From contig NZ_CP106735.1 in NCBI RefSeq assembly GCF_025639805.1, positions 2,947,501 through 3,011,500 on the forward strand: a stretch of 64,000 nt of DNA, written 5' to 3'. The translations under genes and the position numbers were made by a program. Within the stretch, counting starts at the first letter, position 1. Each line of letters begins with the position of its first letter. The notes beneath the pieces are model-generated. The model was given only the letters and a program-made list of their open reading frames with translations, did no database searches and was not told the origin of the DNA. Below, one piece after another: positions 44,315-54,912 of the stretch. Source of the DNA: Reichenbachiella carrageenanivorans (GTDB lineage: Bacteria > Bacteroidota > Bacteroidia > Cytophagales > Cyclobacteriaceae).

Positions 44315-46237
44315 TTATTTATAGCTTCTTTGAGTCAATTTCACATTTTCGAATTCGAGTTGCTCTTTGTGTAGTTCTTCTTCTTGGTCTTCGCCTTTGT
44401 ATTCCCAAGCGGCTACATAAGAGAACTCATCGTCAATTCTGAGTGCTTCTCCTTCAGGGGTTTGTGACTCTTCACGGAAGTGACCACCACAAGATTCCTT
44501 ACGGTTCTGAGCATCGTCGATCATCAATTCTCCTAGTTCAATGAAATCAGCTACTCGATTTGCTTTCTCCAAAGACATATTCATTTCTTCGTTTTCGCCA
44601 AGCACTTTCACATTGCTCCAAAACTCTTTTTTGAGCGCTTTGATCTTTTCTTTAGCAATTTTCAAACCTTCTTCGTTTCGTGCCATCCCACAGTATTCCC
44701 ACATGATGTGGCCCAGTTCCTTATGGAAATCATCTACCGTCTTGTCTCCATTGATGTTGAGCAGGGTGTTGATCCTTTCTTTGACGGCAGTCTCTGCTTT
44801 TTGGAATTCTTCGTGATCCGTAGAGATCTTGTCATATGGCATGTCTGCCAGATAATCACCAATAGTATATGGCAATACGAAGTAGCCATCCGCCAATCCT
44901 TGCATCAAAGCACTCGCGCCTAGTCTATTGGCGCCGTGGTCTGAGAAGTTGGCTTCACCAGCAGCGTATAATCCCGGAACGGTAGTCATCAGGTTGTAAT
45001 CTACCCAAAGTCCGCCCATGGTATAGTGTACCGCAGGGTAGATCATCATCGGCATTTCGTATGGGTTGTCACCTGTGATCTGTTCGTACATATCGAACAG
45101 GTTGCCATATTTTCCTTTGATGGTTTCTAAACCATCTCTTTTGATTGCGTCTTTGAAGTCTAGGAATACTGCGAGTCCGCTAGGGCCTACGCCACGGCCT
45201 TCATCGCACATTTGCTTGGCATTTCTCGAAGCCACATCTCGTGGTACCAAGTTGCCAAAGGCAGGGTATTTCCTTTCTAGGTAGTAATCTCTGTCTTCTT
45301 CGGTGATCTTAGCTGCGTCTGCTGCTTTCAATCCCTTTACGGCTGTCTTAGGTACCCAGATTCTTCCGTCGTTTCTTAGAGATTCAGACATCAAGGTCAA
45401 CTTAGACTGATGATCGCCTGATACAGGAATACAAGTAGGGTGGATCTGGGTGTAGCATGGGTTGCCAAAGAATGCGCCTTTTTTGTGCGCTCTCCAGGCA
45501 GCGGTCACGTTAGATCCCATGGCATTGGTAGATAGGAAGAATACGTTGCCGTACCCACCTGTGGCTAATACCACGGCATGGGCGCTGTGTGATTCGATTT
45601 TGCCTGTAATCAGGTTTCTAGTAACGATACCTCTGGCCTGGCCATTTACAATCACTACGTCCAACATCTCTGTTCTGGCATGTAGCTGTACTTTGCCAGA
45701 TGCTACTTGTCTGCTGAGTGCACTATAAGCACCGAGTAGTAATTGCTGTCCTGTTTGGCCTCTTGCATAGAATGTACGAGAGACTTGTGCACCACCAAAA
45801 GATCGGTTGGACAAGGTGCCTCCATATTCTCTAGCGAAAGGTACGCCTTGTGCTACGCATTGATCTATGATGTTGACCGATACTTCAGCCAGACGGTGAA
45901 TGTTGGCTTCCCGACCTCTATAGTCACCACCTTTGATGGTGTCATAGAATAGTCTGAATACTGAATCACCATCGTTTTGATAATTTTTTGCAGCATTGAT
46001 ACCGCCCTGAGCGGCAATACTGTGTGCCCGTCTTGGGCTATCTTGAAAACAGAAGGACTTGACGTTGTAGCCGAGCTCACCAAAAGAGGCAGCAGCGGCG
46101 GCACCAGCTAGTCCAGTACCTACTACGATTACGTCATATTTTCTTTTGTTGGCAGGGTTGACCAGCTTGCTTTTGAATTTGTGCTTGGTCCACTTCTCAG
46201 CTAACGGTCCTTCAGGTATTTTGGAATCTAAAGCCAT
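44315..46237 (-). CDS. sdhA: Succinate dehydrogenase/fumarate reductase flavoprotein subunit
   Basis: SdhA oxidises succinate to fumarate (or the reverse) with covalent FAD. The 640-residue protein has the FAD Rossmann motif [18 protein letters not shown], the flavinylation region [15 protein letters not shown], the substrate site [10 protein letters not shown] and the Arg/His region [12 protein letters not shown]. Length is typical for the b558-type (B. subtilis-like) class found in Bacteroidota. It is the middle gene of the operon, 32 bases after sdhC. Confidence 0.97.
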   Translation of the reverse strand: MALDSKIPEGPLAEKWTKHKFKSKLVNPANKRKYDVIVVGTGLAGAAAAASFGELGYNVKSFCFQDSPRRAHSIAAQGGINAAKNYQNDGDSVFRLFYDTIKGGDYRGREANIHRLAEVSVNIIDQCVAQGVPFAREYGGTLSNRSFGGAQVSRTFYARGQTGQQLLLGAYSALSRQVASGKVQLHARTEMLDVVIVNGQARGIVTRNLITGKIESHSAHAVVLATGGYGNVFFLSTNAMGSNVTAAWRAHKKGAFFGNPCYTQIHPTCIPVSGDHQSKLTLMSESLRNDGRIWVPKTAVKGLKAADAAKITEEDRDYYLERKYPAFGNLVPRDVASRNAKQMCDEGRGVGPSGLAVFLDFKDAIKRDGLETIKGKYGNLFDMYEQITGDNPYEMPMMIYPAVHYTMGGLWVDYNLMTTVPGLYAAGEANFSDHGANRLGASALMQGLADGYFVLPYTIGDYLADMPYDKISTDHEEFQKAETAVKERINTLLNINGDKTVDDFHKELGHIMWEYCGMARNEEGLKIAKEKIKALKKEFWSNVKVLGENEEMNMSLEKANRVADFIELGELMIDDAQNRKESCGGHFREESQTPEGEALRIDDEFSYVAAWEYKGEDQEEELHKEQLEFENVKLTQRSYK

Positions 46238-46269
46238 TATATATAGGTCTTAATTTTTTCTAAATTGAT

Positions 46270-46950
46270 TTATCCTCTTAAAAACATGATGATCGGAATG
46301 CTCGCAAATCCTAATGGAATCAGGATAGAGTAAAGCAAACCAAGCTTCGTGATGAAAGGAGTGTACTTTTTGTGATTAAGCCCCATGGACTGAAAAGCAC
46401 TAGAGAAGCCATGCGAAAGGTGCAAGCCTAAGAAGATCATACAGATCACATAAAAACCAGCAAATAGTGGCTGCGCGTAAGTAGCGGCTACGATCTGATA
46501 TACGTCTTTGTATTCTACGCCGTCATAGGTAGTAAATGGGATGGCTCCGAATTTGAATTCAAACCAAAATCCTTTGAGGTGAGCGATGATAAAGATCAGA
46601 GTAATGATCCCTAGCAATGCCATGTTTTTGGATGCCCAACTACTCTTAGAGTCTTTGGTAGGTACTTTGTATCTTACATTTCTAGCGGCTTTGTTCTTCA
46701 TCGTAAGTATAATGCCATCGATGATGTGCACTATGATAAAGAAGAAGTTGCCATAAGAAACGACCTTAATGAAGGGGTTGTGAGCCATGCTCGTCGCGTA
46801 GATATTAAACGCCTTACCGCCATCATTAAAAAGTAGCTGTAGGTTTCCAGCCAAGTGTATGACTAGAAATAAAATTAGAAATAGCCCAGTCAGTGCCATC
46901 AAGAGTTTTTTGCCGACGCTGCCTGAAAGTGTTTTTGTAAACCAACTCAT
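46270..46950 (-). CDS. sdhC: Succinate dehydrogenase cytochrome b558 subunit
   Basis: This 226-residue membrane anchor has five predicted helices and histidines for two haems (in FLVIHLAGNL, IVHIIDGII, IIAHLKGF and GLHLSHGF). It belongs to the b558 family, in which a single subunit replaces SdhC and SdhD. It hands electrons to menaquinone in the cytoplasmic membrane. First gene of sdhCAB, it has a well-formed promoter overlapping a palindrome upstream. Confidence 0.95.
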   Translation of the reverse strand: MSWFTKTLSGSVGKKLLMALTGLFLILFLVIHLAGNLQLLFNDGGKAFNIYATSMAHNPFIKVVSYGNFFFIIVHIIDGIILTMKNKAARNVRYKVPTKDSKSSWASKNMALLGIITLIFIIAHLKGFWFEFKFGAIPFTTYDGVEYKDVYQIVAATYAQPLFAGFYVICMIFLGLHLSHGFSSAFQSMGLNHKKYTPFITKLGLLYSILIPLGFASIPIIMFLRG

Positions 46951-46984
46951 ACTTCGATTGTTGAAAATTTAGATGCTAATGATG

Positions 46985-47004
46985 CCCCAAATATATAGTT
47001 GGGG
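46985..47004. promoter_or_regulatory. Palindrome over the sdhC -7 element, possible operator
   Basis: CCCCAA (46985-46990) and TTGGGG (46999-47004) form an inverted repeat around the -7 element of the sdhCAB promoter. A repressor bound here would block transcription. The regulator is not identified. Confidence 0.4.
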
Positions 47005-47018
47005 CGCATACCAAGCAA
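46988..47018 (-). promoter_or_regulatory. sdhCAB promoter
   Basis: On the minus strand, TTG (47018-47016), a 20-base spacer and TATATTTG (46995-46988) match the Bacteroidota consensus. The predicted start is about 30 bases before sdhC. Confidence 0.65.
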
Positions 47019-47223
47019 TGGAATGCAATATTCAGTTTTAGTATTTAGACTAATTATAAATTAGGATGAGGGAGTGTTGTGAAAATCAAAATTTTGAGGC
47101 CAAATAATTTAGAGATTGCTAGATCATTTTCGACTACAATGCCGTTTATCTTATATCTTTAAACCCAAAGATTCTTTTGCTATTGGATGATCATGGTGCT
47201 CAATGGCTAGGGGATGAGGCAAA

Positions 47224-50191
47224 ATGATTGTTTCAGCAATGAATTTGAATAAAAAACTGACTTTAATGAATTACCATTCGATACTTAAAATTGCAGGGCT
47301 ATTTTTTATCTCAGTATTTTTTTGTTTGGAAAAATCATATGCTACCCATATTAGGGCAGGGGAGATCATTGCCATAAGAAGTTCTAATACTACACTCACG
47401 TATCAGTTTACGGTTAAAGGATATACAGATACAGGCTCTACAGTTATATTTGGTGGGGGAGAGTTGGATTTTGGAGATGGTACGATAGTCACACTATCCG
47501 AGGCCTCCTCTAGCAATGGTACAGTACTACTAGAAGATGAAGTAGCTTATAACTTCTTCGAAATTTCACATACCTTTTCTGCTCCAGGAAAATATACCAT
47601 CCGCTATGTAGAGCAAAACAGAAATGCAGGAGTTCAAAACATGTCTAATTCTGTAGATACTCCTTTTTATATCGAAACGACTATTTTGATTGATCCATTC
47701 ATTGGGTTGAATAATACACCAGTATTTCTCGTGCCTCCGATAGATAAAGGAGCAGTAGGGGCTGCATTTTTGCATAATCCTGGTGCTTACGATAGCGACG
47801 GAGATAGTTTGTCTTATCGCCTGACTGTACCTAAGCAAGCGCTAGGACGTGAAGTGAATAATTATATGTCGCCTGCCGATCCTTCGTTTTACGATGATTA
47901 TTTGCATGGCAATGAAGAGCTTACGGATGTTCCAGTGTTTAATATTAATCCCATTACAGGGAGTTTGACTTGGGATGCACCAGGAAGCGCCTGGGGAATA
48001 CAATATTGCTTTTATAGTAGATGAATGGCGATTAAAAGAAGGCGCTTGGTTCTTGTTGGGTTCGCTTACGCGCGATATGCAGATCATCATAGAAGATACT
48101 GACAATGAACGGCCAGAAATAACCCCGCCACCAGATTTGTGCGTGGAGGCTGGTACGACCATCAATGAGACGATTACTGCCATGGATCCTGATGGACATA
48201 AGGTGAAAATAGAAGCTTTTGGTGGCCCATTTGAACAGGGAGAAAACAGTGCGAAAATTACTCCAGAGGGGGTGTTTCAAAATTCGCCTGCAAGTGTATC
48301 TTTTCAGTGGAATACGACCTGCGAGTCTGTGAGAGAAAGGCCATATGAAGTGCAGTTGAAAGCGACTGATCTACCTGAATTAGGGCCAAAGTTGGTGGAC
48401 TTCAAAACATGGAATATAACGGTGGTGGCGCCGGCACCTACTGGCTTGATGGCTGACATACAGCCAGGTAGGACAGTACAACTGGATTGGGATTCTTATG
48501 CAGGATGTATAGGAGCGAGCAAGATGCAGATATGGCGTCGTGTAGATTCGTATGATTTTCTAGCCCAAGATTGTAATGTAGGGCTTCCCGAATCTGCTGG
48601 CTACCAGTTGATAGATACAGTAGCCATTGCAAATACCTCGTACTTTGATGACAATCATGGGATGAGGCTCGCACCAGGAGCCAAGTACTGTTATCGGATT
48701 GTAGCGATCTTTCCAAGTCCTGCTGGTGGTGAGAGTTATGCCTCCACGGAGGTTTGTGTCGAGATGGGACTCACGGCTCCAATCATCATAGAAGTGGATG
48801 TAGAAAAAACTAAAGAAACTGATGGACAGATTTTCGTGAAGTGGCAGTTGCCAGAGGATTTGGATTTGAATGACTATGAATACGAAATCGTACGATTTAC
48901 GGGAAAGAGTGGGTTTAGCAATCCAGATACTTTGCAGTCGGCCATACAGTATGTTCCACCAATCAATACGCTATCTTATACCGATACAGGGCTAAACACC
49001 CAATCGAATGCTTATCATTATGTAATCAATATGATGCTAAAGGGAGAAACAACTCCTATTGATTGGTCTGCGTCAGCTTCGTCGGCATGGTTGGAGGTGA
49101 GTGCTACTACTGAGGCCATTATTTTGAACTGGGAAGCCATAGCTCCATGGTCCAACATTGTACAACCAGATGTGACTGATCCTGTCGATAAATATTATCA
49201 TACCATATATAGGTATGAAGATGATGGATTTATAAATCCAGCGAATTTGACTTTGGCAGATTTCGACTCATTAGTAAGTATGGATGTGACTCAGGAGGGG
49301 TTGCATTACGAAGACATTAATGATGCAGCTGATAATCCCTTGAATTCTGATTTGGTTTACTATTATTATGTAGTGACTAGAGGGAGTTATGGTAATGATT
49401 TGATAGAAGACCCAATAGTAAACAAATCTCAGTTCAACTCAGCACAGCTCGATGATGGTGTTGCGCCTAATTGTGCCCCAGTGTTGACGTTTGATGCAGA
49501 TTTCGATTGTACTACTTATTTGGCTAATCAAAAGTGCTCGTTTTCTAATTTCTTTAGAGATCTCAATTGGGATTATGATTTTGGTGCATGCGACAATGAT
49601 GTAAAATCATATAGAATTTATTTTTCAGAAGATGGATCGGAGGAAGGATTTGGAGAGAAGGGGCAAGATTATGTGGCTGAAGTGCTAGGTACTTCTTACA
49701 CCCATACAGGTTTGGCTTCGTTCAAGGGCTGTTATAGAATAACAGCTGTAGATAAGGCAGGCAACGAAGGTGACTGGGATGTGGAGCAGACTATTTGTGC
49801 TGATAATTGCCCAAATTATGTGTTGCCAAATGCATTCTCGCCAGACAATGATAGCCAGTCTATCAACGAAACATTTACTCCCTACAATGACGTGGTGAAT
49901 AATAAAGACGTCGCCAACTTCGACTATTCCCTATGTCCACGTTTTGTGGAGCATGTCGAGTTCAAAGTTTTTGATCGTGCAGGAGGAGTCATTTTTGATT
50001 TCAATTCTGCCACTACGGGTGGAGAAGGACAAAGTGTGAATAGTATTTTGATTAATTGGGATGGTGCTACCAATACTGGACGTGAATTGCCCGCAGGCGT
50101 GTATTTTTATGGCGCAGATGTGACATTCGATTTATTGGATCAAGAAGACAACAAAAAGACATTTAAGGGATGGATACAAATACTCAAATAA
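47224..50191 (+). pseudogene. Gliding/T9SS type B surface protein, broken by one frameshift
   Basis: Two overlapping frames together encode a ~988-residue secreted protein. The first (47224-48024) has a signal peptide ending SYA, the mature start THIRAGEIIAI and a PKD-like region. The second (to 50191) carries fibronectin III-like domains and ends in the gliding-motility C-terminal domain (NYVLPNAFSPDND through GVYFYGADVTF), the type B sorting signal of T9SS. The family continues 'WDAPG-PGEYNIAF', which requires a change of frame at about 47976-47990, where GGAAGCGCC reads best with one A removed. Nothing else in either half looks decayed. It may be an inactive gene or a sequence error. Start uncertain (Met at 47224, 47239 or 47266). 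Confidence 0.75.
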
Positions 50192-50583
50192 ATCCACTTG
50201 TGCTTTACGATGGTGTTTGTACTTTTTGCAATAGCTCAGTCAATTTTATTCTGGATCATGAGCGCAATTCTTCCTTGCACTTTGCACCGCTACAGTCCGA
50301 AACTGGCCAGGCGATCCTCAAAGCTCATAATCTTCCGCTGGACTATACGGATAGCTTACTCTATGCAGTAAATGGACAACTTTCGACGCATGCCAAGGCG
50401 GCGTTTAAAATAGCTACTTATCTAAAATCGCCATGGCGATGGGTAGCTGGTTTTGGAATTTTACCACCGTTTATTACCAATTTTTTCTATAACCTAGTAG
50501 CCAAGCATCGGTACAAATTGATGGGGCAAGCCGATGCCTGTATACTTCCTTCTCCAGCAGTCAGAGGTCGGTTTTTAGATTGA
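50170..50583 (+). CDS. DCC-family (DUF393) thiol-disulphide oxidoreductase-like protein
   Basis: This 137-residue protein has the family signature YDGVCTFCNSSVNFI (DxxCxxC) near residues 14-24, the later DSLLY and HAKAAFKI motifs, and a C-terminal hydrophobic region typical of DCC proteins. The thioredoxin-like CxxC suggests redox activity, though the function of the family is unproven. It overlaps the end of the broken surface protein by 22 bases. The promoter of fabD sits over its 3' end. Confidence 0.88.
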   Translation: MDTNTQINPLVLYDGVCTFCNSSVNFILDHERNSSLHFAPLQSETGQAILKAHNLPLDYTDSLLYAVNGQLSTHAKAAFKIATYLKSPWRWVAGFGILPPFITNFFYNLVAKHRYKLMGQADACILPSPAVRGRFLD

Positions 50584-50596
50584 TTTGTTTTTGGTT

Positions 50597-50604
50597 TAAG
50601 TTTG
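50597..50604 (+). promoter_or_regulatory. -7 promoter element for fabD
   Basis: TAAGTTTG fits TAnnTTTG, with TTTT about 21 bases upstream (50572-50575). It is 26 bases before the fabD ATG. Confidence 0.5.
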
Positions 50605-50630
50605 CGACCAAATTTTTAATCAATTACAAA

Positions 50631-51503
50631 ATGAAAGCATACGTATTCCCAGGACAAGGCGCTCAGTTTACCGGTATGGGTAAAGATTTATATGAGAGCT
50701 CAAGCAAAGCCAAAATACTTTTCGATAGTGCAGATCAAATTTTAGGTTTTAATATTACTAAAATCATGTTTGAAGGTTCTGCAGATGAGTTGAAAGAGAC
50801 AAAGGTGACTCAGCCAGCTGTTTTTATTCACTCAGTGGTTTCTGCTTTGGTCAATGATGACTTTAAACCAGAAATGGTAGCAGGACATTCTTTGGGAGAA
50901 TTTTCAGCCTTGGTGGCCAACGGTACATTGACTTTCGAAGACGGTTTGAAATTGGTCTCGCAGCGCGCACAGGCCATGCAGAAAGCTTGTGAGCTGAATC
51001 CATCTACGATGGCAGCTATTCTAGGATTGGAAGATGATAAAGTAGAAGAAATTTGCGCTAGCATAGAAGATGTGGTAGTAGCGGCCAACTACAACTGCCC
51101 AGGCCAATTAGTAATATCAGGGTCCAATGCAGGTATCGAACTGGCGTGTGAAAAGATGAAAGAAGCAGGTGCTAAAAGAGCCTTGCCATTGCCGGTAGGT
51201 GGAGCGTTTCACTCTCCACTCATGGAGCCTGCCAGAGAGCAATTGGCTGCTGCGATCGAAGCAACTGTATTTTCTCAGCCGATTTGCCCAGTGTACCAAA
51301 ACGTGGATGCCAAGGCACATAGCAGTGTAGACGAGATTAAAGCTAATTTGATTGCGCAGCTCACGGCACCTGTACGATGGACGCAGTCAGTAGAGCAGAT
51401 GGTCGCCGACGGCGCCACAGCATTTGTCGAATGTGGGCCAGGGAAAGTGCTTCAAGGGCTGGTAAAAAAGATACACAGAGAAGCTGAGGTAAGCGGAATC
51501 TAA
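50631..51503 (+). CDS. fabD: Malonyl-CoA:ACP transacylase
   Basis: FabD transfers malonyl from CoA to acyl carrier protein for fatty acid synthesis. The 290-residue enzyme shows MKAYVFPGQGAQFTGMG, the catalytic Ser87 in AGHSLGEFSAL, an Arg in LVSQRAQAMQ and the second catalytic His in GAFHSPLM. The ATG at 50631 is the family start; the longer frame from 50580 covers the promoter. It converges with a RidA-family gene across a strong shared terminator. Confidence 0.96.
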   Translation: MKAYVFPGQGAQFTGMGKDLYESSSKAKILFDSADQILGFNITKIMFEGSADELKETKVTQPAVFIHSVVSALVNDDFKPEMVAGHSLGEFSALVANGTLTFEDGLKLVSQRAQAMQKACELNPSTMAAILGLEDDKVEEICASIEDVVVAANYNCPGQLVISGSNAGIELACEKMKEAGAKRALPLPVGGAFHSPLMEPAREQLAAAIEATVFSQPICPVYQNVDAKAHSSVDEIKANLIAQLTAPVRWTQSVEQMVADGATAFVECGPGKVLQGLVKKIHREAEVSGI

Positions 51504-51551
51504 TCAGAGGTCTTTTGTCTACTTCCGATTGAGGAGAATAAGCAGCTCTTT

Positions 51552-51590
51552 AAAAGTCATCGGACATTATAAATGTTCGATGACTTTTTT
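51552..51590. terminator. Bidirectional terminator between fabD and the RidA gene
   Basis: A 17-pair stem (51552-51568 with 51572-51588) with one G-U pair, a 3-base loop, a T-run on the plus strand and an A-start on the other side. It works for both converging genes. Confidence 0.8.
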
Positions 51591-51621
51591 ATATGGTATT
51601 GGGCTGCCTCATTCGTAGCCT

Positions 51622-52047
51622 TTACATATCAATAGTAGCCACGCATTTCAGTTCTATGGCGATTGGTGTGGGAAGGTTATTAATTTCTACCGTGGTTCGG
51701 CAAGGTTGATTATCCTTGAAGTACTCTGCATAGATCTCATTATAGACTTTGAAATCATCTTTCATATTGGTGAGAAATACCGTCACATCTACGAGCTGAT
51801 CCCAAGACGAACCAGCAGCCTCTAGTATCAAACGAATGTTTTTGAATACCGAATGACATTGAGCCGCTATGTCATAGGATTTGATATTGCCTTCGGAATC
51901 AAGCGTAACACCAGGTATTTGTTTAGAACCTCTTTGGCGAGGGCCTACACCAGATAGGAACAGGAGGTTGCCCACTTTTCGGGCATGAGGGTAGAGTCCT
52001 ACTGGTTCTGGAGCTTCGTTGGCGTTTTTTATAGATTCGTTGTTCAT
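51622..52047 (-). CDS. RidA-family protein, 2-aminomuconate deaminase-like
   Basis: This 141-residue protein belongs to the RidA/YjgF family (trimeric enamine/imine deaminases). It has VGLYPHARKVGNLLFLSGVGPRQRG, the substrate Arg in QPCRTTVEI and the C-terminal PIAIELKCVA. The first part is closer to AmnD-like 2-aminomuconate deaminases of the tryptophan/kynurenine pathway than to housekeeping RidA. No kynurenine genes are nearby, so the substrate is uncertain. It follows pepP by 15 bases on the same strand. Confidence 0.85.
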   Translation of the reverse strand: MNNESIKNANEAPEPVGLYPHARKVGNLLFLSGVGPRQRGSKQIPGVTLDSEGNIKSYDIAAQCHSVFKNIRLILEAAGSSWDQLVDVTVFLTNMKDDFKVYNEIYAEYFKDNQPCRTTVEINNLPTPIAIELKCVATIDM

Positions 52048-52062
52048 CTTTTTGGGGGAGAT

Positions 52063-53351
52063 TTAGGCGTTCATTAAGCTTTCTATTTCTTCTGCATGTA
52101 TAGGGATGTTTTTCATCAGGTTGCGGTGTCCGTCTTTAGTGATCACAATATTGTCTTCTAGACGAATTCCAATTTGTTCTTCTGGGATATAAATACCTGG
52201 CTCTACGGTAAATACCATGCCTGGTACGAATTTTTTATAAACGCTAGCCACATCATGTACATTGAGTCCTAAGTGGTGTGAGGTGCCGTGCATAAAATAC
52301 TTCTTGTAGGCAGGCCAGTCCGGATCTTGCTTTTGTATGTCTGTTTTGCTGATGAGCCCAAGTGTTATGAGCTCTTTTTCCATGATTTCGCCAACGGCCT
52401 TGTGATATTCTGGTATGGTGTTGCTAGGGGTGAGGAGTTCAGTCGCCTCATTTTTCACGCGTAAGACTGCATCATATACTTGTCGCTGTCTTTTGGTAAA
52501 CTGCCATTCGTAGGAATGACTCGTGTCATATCCGCATTGTAGTTGGCATATGATGCCGCTACGTCGAATAAAATCACATCTCCGTCATGGCATTGTTTGT
52601 TGTTTTCCACATAATGCAATACACAAGAATTGGCGCCAGCTGCTATGATGGGGTCATAAGCGAATCCTGTAGCCCGATTTCGTAAGAACTCATAGGAAAG
52701 TTCTGCCTCTAATTCATATTCCCACACACCAGGTTTTGTAAATTCTAAAACCCTTCTAAATCCAATCTCAGTAATGTCGCAGGCATGCTGGATCAATTCT
52801 ATTTCTCGAGGTTCTTTTACACTGCGGAGGTCGTAGAGGTGTGGGGCCAGTCGTTCGTATCGATGGAGTGGAAAATTGGCCTGACACCATTTTACAAATC
52901 GATCTGTACGTGTTTCTACTTGTGAGCCATTGCGGATGTGTTCGTTGGTGTCTAGGTAGATGTATTCGCTTTCTGCCAAAATGATGTTCAAAGCTGCTTC
53001 AAATTCGCTGAGCCACTTTACGGTTTTGATGCCAGAGGTTTCTTCTGCTTCTTGTTTGGTGTATTTATGACCTTCCCAGACGGCTATTTCTTCATTGGTT
53101 TCCCGCAAAAAGAGGACTTCTCTGTATCGTTCGTCGGGAAAATCGGGAGCGAGCAATAAGATTGATTCTTCTTGATCGATTCCTGTTAGGTAAAATAAAT
53201 TGGCATCTTGTCTGAACGGCATAGTACCGTCTGCAGAGGTGGGCATGATATCGCTGGAGTTGAGTATCGCTACTGCCCTAGGTTTTAGCTTGGCGCTAAT
53301 TTTTTTTCGATTGGCAATGAATAGGTCTTGTCCTATAGGTAGATATTTCAT
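52063..53351 (-). pseudogene. pepP: Aminopeptidase P (Xaa-Pro), broken by one frameshift
   Basis: Two minus-strand frames form one M24 metallopeptidase of ~430 residues. The first (53351-52455) has the N-terminal creatinase-like domain and the start of the catalytic domain (ILFDVAASYANYNADMTRVIP, two Asp metal ligands). The second (52458-52063) has the remaining ligands (HGTSHHLGLNVHD, FTVEPGIYI, IRLEDNIVI). In frame one, the end reads NGSLPKDSDKYMM, but moving one base gives FTKRQRQVYDAVL, the expected family sequence, directly joining the second frame. One base appears to be missing at about 52504-52507 (AATGG|CAGTTTACC). Both halves are otherwise well conserved, so decay is recent or a sequence error is possible. 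Confidence 0.85.
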
Positions 53352-53583
53352 GGTTGTATCATTTTTGTTTTTGGATAAACAGGTTGCAATTACTAGCTGT
53401 GAGTAGCATGTGAATTACATAGGTAAATCTAACTTTTCTTACGATCGAAAACGGGCACGTAATACTTTTTTTGGCTTTTCTGTTGAACTAGTCTGACACT
53501 TGGTATACGAACCCAGTATAACCGTGCAAAAATATTGAATCATTCATTTCGAATGATCGGCCATTTCTCGCTTGCAAAATGTA

Positions 53584-53591
53584 TAGCTTTG
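53584..53591 (+). promoter_or_regulatory. -7 promoter element for the M16 protease gene
   Basis: TAGCTTTG fits TAnnTTTG and lies 19 bases before the ATG at 53611. It argues against the upstream in-frame TTG at 53602 as the start. The -33 region is weak. Confidence 0.45.
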
Positions 53592-53610
53592 TGCCTTCGA
53601 ATTGAGTTAT

Positions 53611-54852
53611 ATGATGGATTACGAGTTGTGGGAATTGCCCAATGGGATCAGGGTGGTTCATAGACAAGTTTCAAATACTAAAATTGCCCACTGTGCACTG
53701 ATGCTAGATATCGGTAGCAGAGACGAAGAACCTCACCAGCAGGGGATTGCTCACTTTTGGGAGCACATGGCTTTCAAAGGTACACAGCGTAGAAAAGCCT
53801 TTCATATTATCAATCGTCTCGAATCACTAGGAGGTGAATTGAACGCCTATACTACTAAGGAAAAAATTTGTTTTTATGCCGCCGTGCTGGACAATCACTT
53901 GGACAAGGCCGTGGACTTGCTGACAGATATTACCTTCAATTCTATTTTTCCAGATGCTCAGATCAATAAGGAGCGTCAAGTTATCCTAGAAGAGATGTCT
54001 ATGTATGCAGATAGTCCAGAAGATGCGATTCAAGATCAGTTGGACTGCTTAGTGTTTAAAGACCATCAGTTGGGTAATAATATCCTAGGCAATTCGGAAA
54101 GTGTCAAGTCTTTCAATCAAAGAGATTTTCTAGACTTTGTCAGTGAAAACATCGATACTCATCGGATGGTATTTTCTTCCGTGGGTAATTATTCTTTGAA
54201 AAAACTGAAGAAAATCATAGAGAAAAACCTCCTGTCTATAGATGCTATATCCTGTGTGCGCGACCGGAAATTAGTAAACGGCTACAGTCCTCAAAATGAA
54301 GACTTGAAAAAAGATATTTCGCAAGCACATGTTGGTATAGGTTGTCGCTCGTTCAATATTTACTCAGAGCAAAAAGTGCCTTTCTTTGTGTTAAACAATA
54401 TTTTAGGAGGCAATGCGATGAATTCGAGACTCAATTTGTCTTTGAGGGAAAACTATGGCATGGTTTACAATATTGAATCTAATTTTCAAGCGTTTACCGA
54501 TACAGGTATGTTTTCCATTTTTTACGCTACTGAGCCTGCCAATTTGGAAAAATCCTTGCAACTCGTACAGAAAGAAATAAATAAACTCATGGAGGTGGAG
54601 CTGGGTTCTAAACAACTTCAAACTGCCAAAAATCAGATCAAAGGTCAGTTGGCTATGTCAGAAGAAAACCATCAGAATTTTATGCTGATGATGGCCAAAA
54701 GTATTTTGGACTATGGGAAGATAGAGGGACTAGATAGCGTCTTTGGAAAAGTGGATCGAGTCACTCGCTCACAACTTCGACAGCTGGCCAACGAACAGCT
54801 GAATTTCGATCAAATGAGTATCCTCAAATATTTGCCGAGCATAGGAGACTAG
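53611..54852 (+). CDS. M16-family zinc metalloprotease (pitrilysin type)
   Basis: This 413-residue protease has the inverted zinc motif HFWEH at 48-52 and the downstream third ligand Glu in RQVILEEMSMYADSPED. It continues with the M16 second-half features (LNNILGGNAMNSRLNLSLRENYGMVYNIES). It has no signal peptide, so a cytoplasmic processing peptidase role is likely. Single-domain M16 proteins often form dimers or pair with a non-catalytic subunit, but none is adjacent. It is divergent from pepP. The ATG at 53611 is preferred over the TTG at 53602. Confidence 0.93.
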   Translation: MMDYELWELPNGIRVVHRQVSNTKIAHCALMLDIGSRDEEPHQQGIAHFWEHMAFKGTQRRKAFHIINRLESLGGELNAYTTKEKICFYAAVLDNHLDKAVDLLTDITFNSIFPDAQINKERQVILEEMSMYADSPEDAIQDQLDCLVFKDHQLGNNILGNSESVKSFNQRDFLDFVSENIDTHRMVFSSVGNYSLKKLKKIIEKNLLSIDAISCVRDRKLVNGYSPQNEDLKKDISQAHVGIGCRSFNIYSEQKVPFFVLNNILGGNAMNSRLNLSLRENYGMVYNIESNFQAFTDTGMFSIFYATEPANLEKSLQLVQKEINKLMEVELGSKQLQTAKNQIKGQLAMSEENHQNFMLMMAKSILDYGKIEGLDSVFGKVDRVTRSQLRQLANEQLNFDQMSILKYLPSIGD

Positions 54853-54912
54853 ACCGTTTGGATTGGTTATTTAAATATTTAAATTTCAAAGGAGAAATTG
54901 TAATAGATATTT

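Noticed and set aside
47950..48030. Programmed ribosomal frameshifting in the gliding surface protein
   Set aside because: No slippery heptamer, internal ribosome-binding-like sequence or strong downstream pseudoknot is seen at the frame change; a plain indel explains it better.
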